This document shows, one piece after another, positions 53,110 to 62,266 of a stretch of DNA of 64,000 bases. Within the stretch, counting starts at the first letter, position 1, and every line of letters starts with the position of its first letter. Under the pieces are notes generated by a model. The model saw only the letters and a list, made by a program, of their open reading frames with translations, did not search any database and had not been told where the DNA came from. This DNA comes from Bacillota bacterium (lineage in GTDB: Bacteria > Bacillota > Clostridia > Oscillospirales > Ruminococcaceae): contig JAEZYS010000003.1 in the NCBI GenBank assembly GCA_023418925.1, positions 186,001 through 250,000 on the forward strand, written 5' to 3'. Both the position numbers and the translations under genes were made by a program.

Positions 53110-53703
53110 TCAATATCTCCACTCAACAACTTTATCAACCTGTTTGCGTGGACGTGCATCCGGAGATTCATCAGGATATCCGAGAGCAACAGCAGCCAAC
53201 AGTTCACCACCAACATTAAGCCACTCAGATAATTCTTGATATGCAAAGAATATGTCGCATACCCATAAGCTGCCGATTCCCATTTCAGTAGCTTCAAGAA
53301 TTATATTCTGAATTGCAGCACTTATTGATTGAATGTTGCACACGTCATAAATACGTTCTTCCGGTGTTGTTCCTTTAAAAAAACCTTTTCCCAGTGGATT
53401 TACGGCAAAAATAACAACAGGGGATTGTTCCAGTATTTTAATTGTATGTTTTGCAGATTCAATGTATTTTTGGCTTTCAGGCAGCAAAGCAATTCCATTT
53501 TCTTCTCGGTTGATGCCCCTGTTAAAAGCTTTGAGCATTTCACTTTTTGCATTTCCTTGTACTACAACAAATTTCCAGGGTTGTCTGTTCTTTGCAGATG
53601 GAGCTTGTATTCCACTTTTTATTATCTCCCTTATGTCTTGCTCTGATATTTCTTTATTTAAATATTTACGAACACTTCTTCTTTTTTCAACTGCCTGTAT
53701 CAT
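53110..53703 (-). CDS. Nitroreductase family protein
   Basis: The 197-residue FMN-binding oxidoreductase begins MIQAVEKRRSVRKYLNKEIS, the classic opening where RRSVR contacts FMN, followed by SGIQAPSAKNRQPWKF and, near the end, GYPDESPDARPR. Family members reduce nitro groups, quinones or act in cofactor chemistry; the true substrate is unknown. It probably shares a transcript with the ArsC-like gene downstream. Confidence 0.9.
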   Translation of the reverse strand: MIQAVEKRRSVRKYLNKEISEQDIREIIKSGIQAPSAKNRQPWKFVVVQGNAKSEMLKAFNRGINREENGIALLPESQKYIESAKHTIKILEQSPVVIFAVNPLGKGFFKGTTPEERIYDVCNIQSISAAIQNIILEATEMGIGSLWVCDIFFAYQELSEWLNVGGELLAAVALGYPDESPDARPRKQVDKVVEWRY

Positions 53704-53889
53704 TTTCTGTCTCTCACTTTCACTTGACTATTATTATACTAAATTTCTGGGCATTGCCAATTAATAATAGAATTTTATTTTAATATTGTACACTGTTTTT
53801 CTTTTATCGTCAATATTTATTTAAAATGCTTATATTTGACAACCCAAAACATAGCAATTACATCCAGCAGTAATCAATATTATAAAAGG

Positions 53890-53925
53890 AAAAGCCCCTC
53901 AAACGCTTTGTTTAAGGGGCTTTTG
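53890..53925. terminator. Terminator downstream of yeiH-like gene
   Basis: AAAAGCCCCT and AGGGGCTTTT pair around a T-rich loop (53890-53899 with 53915-53924). It can act on the minus strand for the yeiH-like gene and on the plus strand. Confidence 0.7.
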
Positions 53926-53981
53926 AGCGGAAAATATATAGGTAGCTTAGTAAGATTCTATTAATAACATTTCTTATTTAT

Positions 53982-54968
53982 TTATAAACCGAATCCGTAT
54001 TGAACCGCAAGCGAAACAACTGAAATTGCTGTCCAGCACAAAAATCCCAGAAGGATTGGTTTTACTCCATTTTTGATAAGCTTTACAATGTTTGTGTTAA
54101 GCCCGATAGAAGCCATTGCCATTACAATTAAAAATTTGCCAGACTGCGAAAGAAAATGTGTAACCGCGGTCGGAATAGGCAGAAAAGTTCTGATAATTGA
54201 CGCCGCTATAAATCCTAATACAAACCAAGGAAAAATTTTTATAAAGTTGTAATTTGAACTTTTATCTGCACTTTTTTTTGAAGTTATAAATGCAAGAATA
54301 AGTGTAATCGGAACAATCATCAGCGTTCTTGTCAGCTTAACAATAACTGCAAGATTTCCTGCACTGTCGCTGAACGCATATCCTGCCGCAACGACCGAGG
54401 AGGTATCATTCACTGCTGTTCCCGCCCAAAGTCCAAATGTATGATCAGTCATTCCAAAAAGATGTCCTAGAAAAGGAAACAAAAACGCTGCAGCTACATT
54501 GAATAGAAATATAGTTGATATAGAACGGGCAATTTCCTCATCTTTTGCTTTTATGACAGGTGCCGTTGCTGCAATTGCAGAACCCCCACATATTGCCGAA
54601 CCAACACCAATAAGAATTTTTGTATTTGAATCTAGCTTTAGAAGTTTGCCAAATAAGAATGCTGTTAAAAATGTAGCCGATAAAGTAAAGACCATAAGGA
54701 GAAGTGTTTGCTTTCCGACTTTAAAAACATTGAATAAATTCATTTCAAAACCAAGAAGAATTATTGCGTATTGTAACAATTTCTTTGATGTATATTGTAT
54801 TCCGTCGTCAAAAACAGCAGGACGTTTCCAGAAAGCAAGAATCATTCCAAACAGTATACCAAGAACAGGGCTTCCGATTATAGGAATGGCGTTTCCAATT
54901 AGCCATGCGGGAACTGCTATGATTGCTGCAATAAGAATGCCAGGAATTTTACCTTTAATGTTTTGCAT
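53982..54968 (-). CDS. YeiH-family putative sulfate exporter
   Basis: The 328-residue membrane protein has about ten helices and YeiH/UPF0324 motifs: GFEMNLFNVFKVG, LIGVGSAICGGSAIAAT, GLWAGTAVNDTSSVVAAGYA, and MASIGLNTNIVKL. It is annotated as a putative sulfate exporter in several genomes, though direct proof is thin. It is divergent from a LysR gene, the same arrangement as yeiE-yeiH in Enterobacteria, and about 100 bases separate them. Confidence 0.87.
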   Translation of the reverse strand: MQNIKGKIPGILIAAIIAVPAWLIGNAIPIIGSPVLGILFGMILAFWKRPAVFDDGIQYTSKKLLQYAIILLGFEMNLFNVFKVGKQTLLLMVFTLSATFLTAFLFGKLLKLDSNTKILIGVGSAICGGSAIAATAPVIKAKDEEIARSISTIFLFNVAAAFLFPFLGHLFGMTDHTFGLWAGTAVNDTSSVVAAGYAFSDSAGNLAVIVKLTRTLMIVPITLILAFITSKKSADKSSNYNFIKIFPWFVLGFIAASIIRTFLPIPTAVTHFLSQSGKFLIVMAMASIGLNTNIVKLIKNGVKPILLGFLCWTAISVVSLAVQYGFGL

Positions 54969-55022
54969 TATTTATCCTCCATAATAATTTATTTATTATA
55001 TTAATTATATACCTTGACTTTT

Positions 55023-55062
55023 GATAAGTAAAATATTATTATATGATTAATATGATAAGTAA
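55023..55062. promoter_or_regulatory. Direct repeat in the LysR-yeiH intergenic region
   Basis: GATAAGTAA occurs at 55023-55031 and 55054-55062, 31 bases apart (three helical turns), between the divergent LysR and yeiH-like genes. Such spacing suits a LysR protein bound as a tetramer. Confidence 0.35.
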
Positions 55063-55086
55063 TTAATAATGTATGGAGATAGAAAA

Positions 55087-55959
55087 TTGACGGTAAGACA
55101 TTTTAAAATATTTATAACTGTTTGTAAAACTATGAATATGACACAGGCGGCAGAAAAGCTTTATATTTCTCAATCTGCTGTAAGTCAGGCTATTTCTGAT
55201 ATGGAATCTTTTTATGGAGTCAAGCTTTTTGAAAGACTTTCAAAAAAAATATTCCTCACAACTTCTGGAGAAAAGCTTTTAAGCTACTCAAGGCATATTA
55301 TAAGCATGACAGAAGAAGCTGAAAATGAATTAAAATCATTGTCACAAATTGGACAGATAAGAATTGGGGCAAGTGTTACTGTCGGATCTGATGTTTTACC
55401 AAAGTTAGTAAAAGAATTTTTAGTATTAAATCAAAATATAAAAATTTCTGTTGTAGAAGATAATACATCAGTAATAGAATCTTTGATTTTAAACAATGAA
55501 ATTGATATAGGCTTAGTGGAAGGCGAGATTGTTTCGCCAGATATTATAGTTAAGCCTTTTATGCAGGACGAGTTAGTTTTAATAAGCGGAAAATGTCACC
55601 CCTTCCATGAAAAAACATTGGTATATCCAAAGGAACTTGAAGCGCAGAATTTTATCATCCGAGAAAAAGGGAGCGGAACAAGAAAGCTTTTTGAAACTAA
55701 AATGGCTGCCAGTAATATTAACTGGATTGCCTCATGGACATGCAATAATACCGAAACAATAAAAAATGCTGTAAAAAACAATCTTGGCATTTCTGTTGTT
55801 TCAAGAAGAAGCATCCAAAGGGAATTTGATGAAAAAACCCTCTTTGTATCCAGAATTAAGGGAATAGAATTTATAAGATATTTCAAAATTGTTCACCATA
55901 AGAATAAGTATATTACTTCTCAGATAAATCAATTTATCAATTACTTAACAATAAAATAA
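55087..55959 (+). CDS. LysR-family transcriptional regulator
   Basis: From TTG 55087, eight bases after GGAG (55075-55078), the 290-residue product starts MTVRHFKIFITVCKTMNMT, the usual LysR opening; an ATG at 55069 lies before that ribosome site. The helix-turn-helix (about 3-62) includes QAAEKLYISQSAVSQAISDME, and a type II effector domain follows. It probably controls the divergent yeiH-like gene in response to a sulfur or nitrogen metabolite, as CysB/CbbR relatives do. Confidence 0.87.
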   Translation: MTVRHFKIFITVCKTMNMTQAAEKLYISQSAVSQAISDMESFYGVKLFERLSKKIFLTTSGEKLLSYSRHIISMTEEAENELKSLSQIGQIRIGASVTVGSDVLPKLVKEFLVLNQNIKISVVEDNTSVIESLILNNEIDIGLVEGEIVSPDIIVKPFMQDELVLISGKCHPFHEKTLVYPKELEAQNFIIREKGSGTRKLFETKMAASNINWIASWTCNNTETIKNAVKNNLGISVVSRRSIQREFDEKTLFVSRIKGIEFIRYFKIVHHKNKYITSQINQFINYLTIK

Positions 55960-56024
55960 ATACTACATTAAATATACAAAAAGTAGAAAAAATTTACATA
56001 TTGGATTAAAACTCATATAAAAAC

Positions 56025-56051
56025 CCCCCGTAGATTCAATATCTACGGGGG
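56025..56051. terminator. Bidirectional terminator after LysR gene
   Basis: CCCCCGTAGAT (56025-56035) and ATCTACGGGGG (56041-56051) pair perfectly around TCAAT, with As before. Confidence 0.8.
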
Positions 56052-56058
56052 ATTTGCT

Positions 56059-56083
56059 TGGTGGAGAAGGAGGGATTCGAATT
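56059..56083 (-). other. tRNA 3' end fragment, likely attachment-site scar
   Basis: Read on the minus strand, the sequence is a T-loop TTCGAAT, T-stem strand CCCTC, acceptor strand CTTCTCC, then ACCA. The T-stem 5' strand and the rest of a tRNA are absent, so this is only a 3' fragment, such as is left by integrases that use a tRNA 3' end as attachment site. It does not match the tmRNA 3' end in this window. Confidence 0.5.
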
Positions 56084-56197
56084 CTAATTAATTAAGTTTT
56101 TGGAGTTATTATTTGTTTTTTTACTCTTAATAAGTAACGCAAATGCCTATTTTACGTTATCATACATTTTATAAATTTTGATTGTTTGATTCTGTAA

Positions 56198-56233
56198 AGG
56201 GTCAAAATAAGGGTCAAAATAAGGGTCAAAATA
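56198..56233 (+). repeat. Three tandem 12-bp units
   Basis: AGGGTCAAAATA is repeated three times head to tail with no mismatch. It lies in a gene-free stretch beside the tRNA fragment. The unit is a multiple of three and reads KGQN in one frame, so it may be the tail of a lost gene. Confidence 0.7.
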
Positions 56234-56333
56234 CATATGTAACTTCTAATAAAGAATAAAAAACGAACTCATTTCCCCATAGATAAAATGTCAAAGAGTT
56301 TTTTATCAAAATTATTTGAATTACAATATTCAT

Positions 56334-56355
56334 GGCATACACTAAGATGTATGCC
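56334..56355. terminator. Small perfect hairpin in gene-free stretch
   Basis: GGCATACA (56334-56341) pairs with TGTATGCC (56348-56355). No T-tract follows. The rest of 56084-56445 holds no gene I can support. Confidence 0.3.
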
Positions 56356-56445
56356 GATATGAGTAACCTAAATTTTTCATACAAAATTCAAGTAGACTAA
56401 CCCGATAGCTGCAATATTACAATAAAAATTATACAGCTTAATACA

Positions 56446-57018
56446 CTATTTGTCAACTTCTACCTTTTGACTATGTAAAGTGATGTTTTTCCAGAATTTC
56501 TGATATTTCTTATTTGCAATTTTATCGTCCGTAACACCGATTTCACAGCTATTTCTGCTTTCAACAGGAGCTTTGTATCCCAGTGATGAGTGCAGACGTT
56601 CGTTGTTATACCATCATACCCATGCAGCAAGCTTGTTTTGCAAATCTGCTGTATCAGTAAAGGTTTCTTCAAATATGAACTCTGTTTTTACAATATCATA
56701 CATGGATTCGCATACCGCATTATCAACAGGCTTCCCAAGTTGGCTAAGACTTCTTTCAATATTTCCAATTTGAAGTATTTTATCAATATCTTCATTCTTG
56801 AATTCACTGCCACGGTCAGTATGAAAAATACAAATGTCCCTTATATCTTTTTTAACGCTTAGCCATGCCGCTTTTACAAGCTCTGCATCTTTATTTTTAC
56901 CTGCTGCATAGCAGATGATTTCTCTATGTGACAGCTCTATTAGCAGGCAGATGTAGTTCCATTTATGGTTAACATCAACATATGTCAAGTCTGATGTAAC
57001 TACCATCAACCGCAGCAT
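56446..57018 (-). pseudogene. IS3-family transposase (IS150 group), 5'-truncated and interrupted
   Basis: Minus-strand frame from about 57018 reads TSDLTYVDVNHKWNYICLL, FHTDRGSEFKN and KPVDNAVCESMYDIVKTEF, the rve/DDE catalytic core. After AAWV an in-frame TGA (near 56616) is followed in the same frame by WYNNERLHSSLGYKAPVES, the conserved end of IS3 OrfB, down to a stop at 56446. So the gene has lost its N-terminus and has a nonsense codon. No intact OrfA is present. The right terminus is near 56453, where TGTCAACTTCTACC may be part of the IS inverted repeat. Confidence 0.8.
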
Positions 57019-57268
57019 AGCCTACATACTCAATCCTGATAAAACTGATGGCTTACTTTATACGACTGCTTTGAACTGCATGGCTGAGGCAAAATCAGCT
57101 TATCTTGCAATGAAAACAGTATATGAGCATTTTTCAGGAGAAAAGTTTAACGCCCCTTTGCCTTTAGAAGGTAAAGGGAGCGTTAAAGCAATTCACTATA
57201 TTCAGTCTTTTGACCCAAAAGAAAATATTACACCAGAAGAAGCCCACAGGGTTAGCTACCTTTTTTAA
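57002..57268 (+). pseudogene. Relaxase N-terminal fragment
   Basis: The plus-strand frame reads TINRSIAYILNPDKTDG, LYTTALNCMAEAKSAYLAMK, then KAIHYIQSFDPKENITPEEAHR, the N-terminal signature of MobA/Tn-type relaxases (the HYIQSF/HxxQSF strand with a His, then PEEAH). It has no start codon because the IS remnant cuts it, and it stops soon after EEAHR at another junction. It shows that a mobilisable or conjugative element once occupied this site. Confidence 0.7.
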
Positions 57269-57502
57269 ATCTTCTGCAGATATAATTGAGATAGCAGGCA
57301 ACTCACCATTTATTTCATCAACTAATTTGTTTGCAAAATCAGCCTCCGTAACGTCGACGATATAATTTAGTCTTAATTCTTCATGTGATATACGATTACT
57401 ATTTTCATCAACTGGAAGTCTAAGACCATGCCCAACTTCTTGTAACTTACTACTCTCGCTACCACTAGAACAAAGTTTTGCAATAGCAAATGCTGGATTC
57501 AT
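57262..57502 (-). pseudogene. Truncated minus-strand gene, unknown
   Basis: From an ATG at 57502 the frame reads MNPAFAIAKLCSSGSESSKLQ, then DENSNRISHEELRLNYIVDV and NKLVDEINGELPAISII, before running into antisense relaxase sequence. The first 80 residues look like genuine coding sequence, but no ribosome site is evident and I do not recognise a family. The true C-terminus was lost at the junction near 57262. Confidence 0.35.
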
Positions 57503-57606
57503 TCATAGTATTAAACATTTGCTAAATTTATTACGACATAATAAGACAAGATACTAACGAAAATTTTTAATATTTTTGTTTTTTATTATAAAATTTTGAG
57601 AAATAC

Positions 57607-57635
57607 TTGAAATTTGAAACAGTATATAGTATAAT
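57607..57635 (+). promoter_or_regulatory. Promoter of the secreted-protein cassette
   Basis: TTGAAA (57607-57612), 17 bases and TATAAT (57630-57635). An untranslated leader of about 145 bases runs to the start at 57786. Confidence 0.65.
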
Positions 57636-57785
57636 TATATCAAAGGAAAATATTGTTTATTTATTTGTAGATATTTTATATTATGCAATTAATATATGAT
57701 TATCAAATAATTGTAATTGAGTGGGCGCCAATTCAATAACAATTGTGTTGATATAAATGAATTTTTAAAATTTAGGAGGATATCA

Positions 57786-58175
57786 ATGAAAAAGTTTAGT
57801 AAATTTATTTCAAGTTTAATAGCTATTTCAGCTGTTTTATGCACAAGCGTTACTCAGGTTAGTGCTAGTACGGATACCACTAGAACATATACACCTTATG
57901 GGACAATGACTGGATATACATGGGTGGCCAATGATTATTTTGGTTCAAATACACTTTGTACTAATTCTGCTCCAGTAATATCTGTTTACGCTACTATTCA
58001 AAATGCAGTAACCGGCACTACTTTAGATAATGATAGTAGTGTAGGTTATAATTGTTCTAGCATTGGAGTAGGATGGCATCTTTGTTATGACACATCAAAT
58101 ATAACAATATTTGGGGCACATGAAGTGCGAGGCACTAGTGCTTATGGATGTTACACTTGCGCAACAACATTATAA
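57786..58175 (+). CDS. Small secreted Cys-containing protein, possible bacteriocin
   Basis: The 129-residue product has a typical signal peptide (MKKFSKFISSLIAISAVLC onward) with a cleavage site after VSA near residue 27, leaving about 102 residues. The mature part is rich in Thr, Ser, Gly, Tyr and Asn and has five cysteines, two near the end in YGCYTCATTL. I recognise no family. Small secreted proteins encoded before a lipoprotein and an ABC transporter with two permeases are seen with lactococcin-972-like bacteriocins, whose immunity uses such a set; sequence similarity to that toxin is not evident. AGGAGG lies six bases before ATG. Confidence 0.7.
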   Translation: MKKFSKFISSLIAISAVLCTSVTQVSASTDTTRTYTPYGTMTGYTWVANDYFGSNTLCTNSAPVISVYATIQNAVTGTTLDNDSSVGYNCSSIGVGWHLCYDTSNITIFGAHEVRGTSAYGCYTCATTL

Positions 58176-58191
58176 TTATAATAAACTTTGT

Positions 58192-58222
58192 AAGCCATGA
58201 AAGAGTTATTCTTTCGTGGCTT
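58192..58222 (+). terminator. Hairpin between secreted-protein gene and ABC genes
   Basis: A 13-bp stem with one G-U (58192-58204 with 58210-58222) lies 17 bases after the stop. No T-run follows, so it likely lowers readthrough or protects the upstream mRNA, making the secreted protein more abundant than the transporter. Confidence 0.55.
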
Positions 58223-58241
58223 ACTATTAGGAGGAACCTCA

Positions 58242-60245
58242 GTGAAAGTATTCTTAAAATTAGTTATTGTTATTTTATTATTGTTTCTTTGTAGCTGTTC
58301 TGAAAAAAATACAGAAAAAACACCTGCAGACACAGTTTTGTCTAATCCTTTTAATGTGCCTGAAAAAAATGAAATTAAGCAATATACAATAGGAAATTAC
58401 GGGTTTGGATATGATACTCAAGAATTAGAATTTATTTATGAAAGCAATGATATTTCGATACCGTTGAATTTTAATAATTCAGATATTCCGATTGAAGTAG
58501 CTCCAATGATTTTTATAAATGGAATAGCGCAAAATTATACATCCGACGTTAAATTCAATACTTCTATATTACAGGTACTATCTTTAGAAGAAAATCAATC
58601 AAAAAAATGTAAATATTCTTTTACACCTACTGTAAAAGATGTTAAAGAAAAAGATAACATTTATATATCTTCCATGTTGCAGCCAACTTTTACTCCGTCT
58701 GAAAGTCCGTACATATTTGGTGTTTATCATTCTTTACTTAGTGTTGTACCTGCAACAATTGAATTTAAATCAAAACCTGTAATTTCCGATGCTAAAGTTA
58801 AAGACTCGCCGGAATGCACGCTTATTACAGAAGCTATGAAAACTGAATATAATATAGAAAACAATGGTTGTGATAAATTCATACTAAATGAAAAAGTAAA
58901 AAATGACAGAAGTTATTATTTATGTAAAAATAACACGTTAGACCTAACTCTTTATGCTTATGGAAATACTGGCGGAAGCAGAAAATATAGAGTATCATTT
59001 TATAAAAATCATGAACTTATACAATTCAATGATGGCTATGACTATATAGATTTTGATGTGAAAAATGAATATCTTACTATGAGTGATATTAATATAAATA
59101 ATGTTAAAACTAGTGATTTTATATATGCAATAGCTGTTCCTATTGAAACAGAAAATAATTATATAGCACCTGTTAAAACTGAGACTAAATTCATAAGTGA
59201 GAACGAAATTATTTTTGACGCAACTGAAACGCAAGAAACCCTTACTTCTCAGTCTTCTTTTGATGATACTTCGGCCATTCCATTACTTACAACAAATAAT
59301 GCTGTTTTCTACAAAATTGATAGCATAGATGGAGCTGGATTAAGTTCGATAGATAATTCAACCAATACTGTTTATTATGCTGATGTTGAAAAAGGTCAAA
59401 AACCAATATCAGTAAAAGAAATAGGTGATAAAATAAGTGCTGTTTATATGGCAGACAAAAGCGAACAAAATGAAACTATATTCGATGCGACGATATGTAC
59501 TAAAATTGTTTTTTATGATATGCAGCTCAATAAAATATCCGAATATAATATTGAATCTTTACAAAATAAGGAAATTGCTGTTCCGTTTGAATTTGATTAT
59601 AATGATAAAATATTAATACATTTAAACAAAGATATTATTAATAGAGAATGCCTGTACGAATACAACTTTACAACAGGAGAAGACAAAGTATTAATGGAAT
59701 TAAATCAAGACTTAACGCAATATGATTTTTGCTCATTTTTAAATATTGCTCTTGCTGATGATTATATTGCATTTACACTTACAACTTCAGATCAAAATAA
59801 CGACGAAATAAATATGATAGGAAAATGCAATCTGGACGGAAGTAATCCTGAAGTAAAAATTGAACAAGGCAAATGTGACGTTAATGTATGCAATAATGCA
59901 GCGTTATGGATTGATAATTTTTCTTCTCGTAGTCAAAATTCAAGCGGGAAACTTATTATTTATAATGACGGCGAATATAAAACAATTACAACAAAAACTG
60001 CTGATGAAAGCTGGAAAGCAAAACTGACAAACGGTGGGAAAACTATTTTAAGTCTTGAAACTAAATATCAAAATAATGAAGATTCTTCTACAGTTCGCAT
60101 TTATGAAAATAATGACATGCTAAAAGAATTTACTTTTGATAACGGAATTACCGTAGAATTAGAAAATATGTTTTGCTTAAATAATAAGCTCACTGTACTA
60201 TATGAAGAAAATGACATCTGGAAAACAAAAATTATTGATTATTAG
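58242..60245 (+). CDS. Large lipoprotein, propeller-like C-terminal half
   Basis: From GTG 58242, after AGGAGG, the 667-residue product has a lipoprotein signal (VKVFLKLVIVILLLFLCSC), so it is anchored outside the cell. An N-terminal beta-rich part (about 45-310) is followed by a second half with repeated YY/W-rich strands, such as NNAVFYKIDSIDG, NTVYYADVEKGQ and CLYEYNFTTGEDK, which look like beta-propeller blades (DUF5050/WD-like). I do not recognise a family. An earlier in-frame ATG lies inside the hairpin and before the ribosome site. A role in binding or quenching the secreted product at the surface is a guess from location. Confidence 0.7.
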   Translation: MKVFLKLVIVILLLFLCSCSEKNTEKTPADTVLSNPFNVPEKNEIKQYTIGNYGFGYDTQELEFIYESNDISIPLNFNNSDIPIEVAPMIFINGIAQNYTSDVKFNTSILQVLSLEENQSKKCKYSFTPTVKDVKEKDNIYISSMLQPTFTPSESPYIFGVYHSLLSVVPATIEFKSKPVISDAKVKDSPECTLITEAMKTEYNIENNGCDKFILNEKVKNDRSYYLCKNNTLDLTLYAYGNTGGSRKYRVSFYKNHELIQFNDGYDYIDFDVKNEYLTMSDININNVKTSDFIYAIAVPIETENNYIAPVKTETKFISENEIIFDATETQETLTSQSSFDDTSAIPLLTTNNAVFYKIDSIDGAGLSSIDNSTNTVYYADVEKGQKPISVKEIGDKISAVYMADKSEQNETIFDATICTKIVFYDMQLNKISEYNIESLQNKEIAVPFEFDYNDKILIHLNKDIINRECLYEYNFTTGEDKVLMELNQDLTQYDFCSFLNIALADDYIAFTLTTSDQNNDEINMIGKCNLDGSNPEVKIEQGKCDVNVCNNAALWIDNFSSRSQNSSGKLIIYNDGEYKTITTKTADESWKAKLTNGGKTILSLETKYQNNEDSSTVRIYENNDMLKEFTFDNGITVELENMFCLNNKLTVLYEENDIWKTKIIDY

Positions 60246-60254
60246 GGAGAATAA

Positions 60255-61106
60255 ATGGAACTCGTATTAAAAAATATATCAAAGTCTTACAAGAATAAAA
60301 AAGCACTTGATAACTTTTCACTGACTTTGACTAATGGAGTTTATGGACTACTTGGACCAAATGGAGCTGGAAAAACAACACTTATAAACATTATTACCGG
60401 AATTATTAAGGCAGATGACGGTCTTATAGAATTTAACGGCGCTAAGTCCCCCATTATTTCAGACCATTTGGGGTATCTGCCTCAATACCAGAATTATTAT
60501 AAAAATTTTACTGCCAAAGAATTTCTTCAATACATGCTTGCGCTTAAAGATTATAAGCCTAATAACACAAATACCTACATAGACAATCTTTTGTCAGAAG
60601 TTAATCTTGCCGAGCAGAAAAATATTAAAATTTCCCACTTCTCCGGCGGTATGAAACAACGTCTTGGTATTGCCCAGACACTCATAGGCGACCCACTAAT
60701 TATTATATTTGATGAACCTACAGCCGGACTTGACCCTAAAGAACGTATCCGTTTTCGTAACATTATTTCTTCTCTTGGAAAGGATAAAATCATTATTCTT
60801 TCCACGCATATTGTTACTGATGTCGATTATATAGCAAAAGAAATTATACTCTTAAACAACGGCAGGCTTATTGACTGTGCTCCTCGACGTCAGTTTACAC
60901 AGTCTATTAAGGGAAAAGTGTGGAAATTTGAAACTGAATCTGACAGCATCACAAAATTTATGACCAACTACAAAATAAGTAATATAACTACAAACGAAAA
61001 AGGATTTACACTTAGGATTATATCTGATAATAAACCATTTGAAAATGCTGTTCCTTGCCCAGCTGAGCTGGAAGATGTGTGCATATACTATTTTGGAGAT
61101 ATTTAA
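60255..61106 (+). CDS. ABC transporter ATPase
   Basis: The 283-residue ATPase has Walker A GPNGAGKTT, Q-loop in GYLPQYQNYY, signature FSGGMKQR, Walker B LIIIFDEPTAGLDP and switch His in STHIVTDVDY. It is of the ABC-2 exporter type (drug, bacteriocin or peptide export and immunity), with a C-terminal extension of about 60 residues. It lies ten bases after the lipoprotein gene and directly adjoins the first permease gene, so both are made together. Confidence 0.92.
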   Translation: MELVLKNISKSYKNKKALDNFSLTLTNGVYGLLGPNGAGKTTLINIITGIIKADDGLIEFNGAKSPIISDHLGYLPQYQNYYKNFTAKEFLQYMLALKDYKPNNTNTYIDNLLSEVNLAEQKNIKISHFSGGMKQRLGIAQTLIGDPLIIIFDEPTAGLDPKERIRFRNIISSLGKDKIIILSTHIVTDVDYIAKEIILLNNGRLIDCAPRRQFTQSIKGKVWKFETESDSITKFMTNYKISNITTNEKGFTLRIISDNKPFENAVPCPAELEDVCIYYFGDI

Positions 61107-62264
61107 ATGAAATTATTATATTTTGAGATGAGAAAAAGCTGGCTTAAGCTTTCAACACTTATTATCCTAATCATTCTTAGCTGTGTAAATATTTATAAAG
61201 CGAATGAATATAGTAAAACCAACTCTATTTTTCCGAATATTAATTCTGAACAGCGAAAAGTCTATTATGAATTATATTATAATAAATTATCCGGTGAAAT
61301 TACCAATGACAGAATTCAACTTATACAAGATATGTATTTCCCCCTTGCAGAAGAATGTTCTGACATGCAATACAGTACAGATTATGACAAAAATACATTA
61401 ACGGGCTATGTGTTTGGGGATTATTACCTATTTAAGAAATATATAATTCCACAGGTAGAATACGCATATATGTATACACAAACTTCTAATGTAATTTCAA
61501 AAAAAGCTAGCGAAAATATTGATTTTTATAACAAATTTGAAAATAAGTACGAAATCCGTAAAAATAAAATTATTTACAATACTTATAAGGACAGGTTTAT
61601 TCCAGAGTACAGGCTTACTGAATGGGTAAGTATATACTTTAGCTATGACTTCTCTTCGCTGCTGATTATTCTTATGCTCATATTAGGATGCTGTTCCGTA
61701 TTCTCTTCTGAAACAGAAAAAGGTATGGATATAACAATTAATTCTATAAATAAAAGAAATAATACAATAAACGCAAAAATAATATCTACTTTAATATATT
61801 GTCTTGTTCTGCTTATTTTTTTCACTACTTTTGATCTTATATATATAGCCGCAAGATATGGTATTGATGGTATTTTCTGCCCTGTTTATTCTGTTTCGAT
61901 GTTTCAATTCTGCCCATTTAATTTTAGTATTTTTATAGTGATACTTATTTATTTATTATGCAAATTGTTAGTTTTCTTTATTATTGGACTTATGTGCCTG
62001 CTTATTTCAATATTCAGCAAAAATACTATTTTGTCAACTGTTTTTTCATTTTTAGCAGCAATCGGCTTGATAACGCTAAATGACAAGGCGAGTAATATAT
62101 TTAATCCCGTAGGATTGCTTACAATAAGGAACTATATATCGCAGCTTGAATGTAGTAATATTTTTGGTATTCCTGTGCTATCTCTATTTATTAATTTATT
62201 ATGCGGTGCAATATTAATTATTATATTACTGCTCCTTAATAAAAAACTGGCTTTTAGGAGGTAG
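61107..62264 (+). CDS. ABC-2 type permease
   Basis: The 385-residue membrane protein has a first helix (about 10-28), an external loop of roughly 150 residues, and five or so helices from about 185 to the end, as in ABC-2 permeases of bacteriocin immunity transporters. EKGMDITINSINKR is like the cytoplasmic coupling segment. It starts with ATG immediately after the ATPase stop. Its last codons AGG-AGG form the ribosome site of the next gene. Confidence 0.82.
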   Translation: MKLLYFEMRKSWLKLSTLIILIILSCVNIYKANEYSKTNSIFPNINSEQRKVYYELYYNKLSGEITNDRIQLIQDMYFPLAEECSDMQYSTDYDKNTLTGYVFGDYYLFKKYIIPQVEYAYMYTQTSNVISKKASENIDFYNKFENKYEIRKNKIIYNTYKDRFIPEYRLTEWVSIYFSYDFSSLLIILMLILGCCSVFSSETEKGMDITINSINKRNNTINAKIISTLIYCLVLLIFFTTFDLIYIAARYGIDGIFCPVYSVSMFQFCPFNFSIFIVILIYLLCKLLVFFIIGLMCLLISIFSKNTILSTVFSFLAAIGLITLNDKASNIFNPVGLLTIRNYISQLECSNIFGIPVLSLFINLLCGAILIIILLLLNKKLAFRR

Positions 62265-62266
62265 AC

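Noticed and set aside
54499..54984. Plus-strand 161-residue ORF opposite yeiH
   Set aside because: It is antisense to the well-supported YeiH-like gene and has no recognisable features.
55023..55062. CRISPR-like direct repeat
   Set aside because: Only two copies of a 9-base word and no cas genes; better read as a regulator site.
56198..56233. Start of a CRISPR array or an origin iteron set
   Set aside because: The units are head to tail with no spacers, only 12 bases long and three in number, with no replication gene near.
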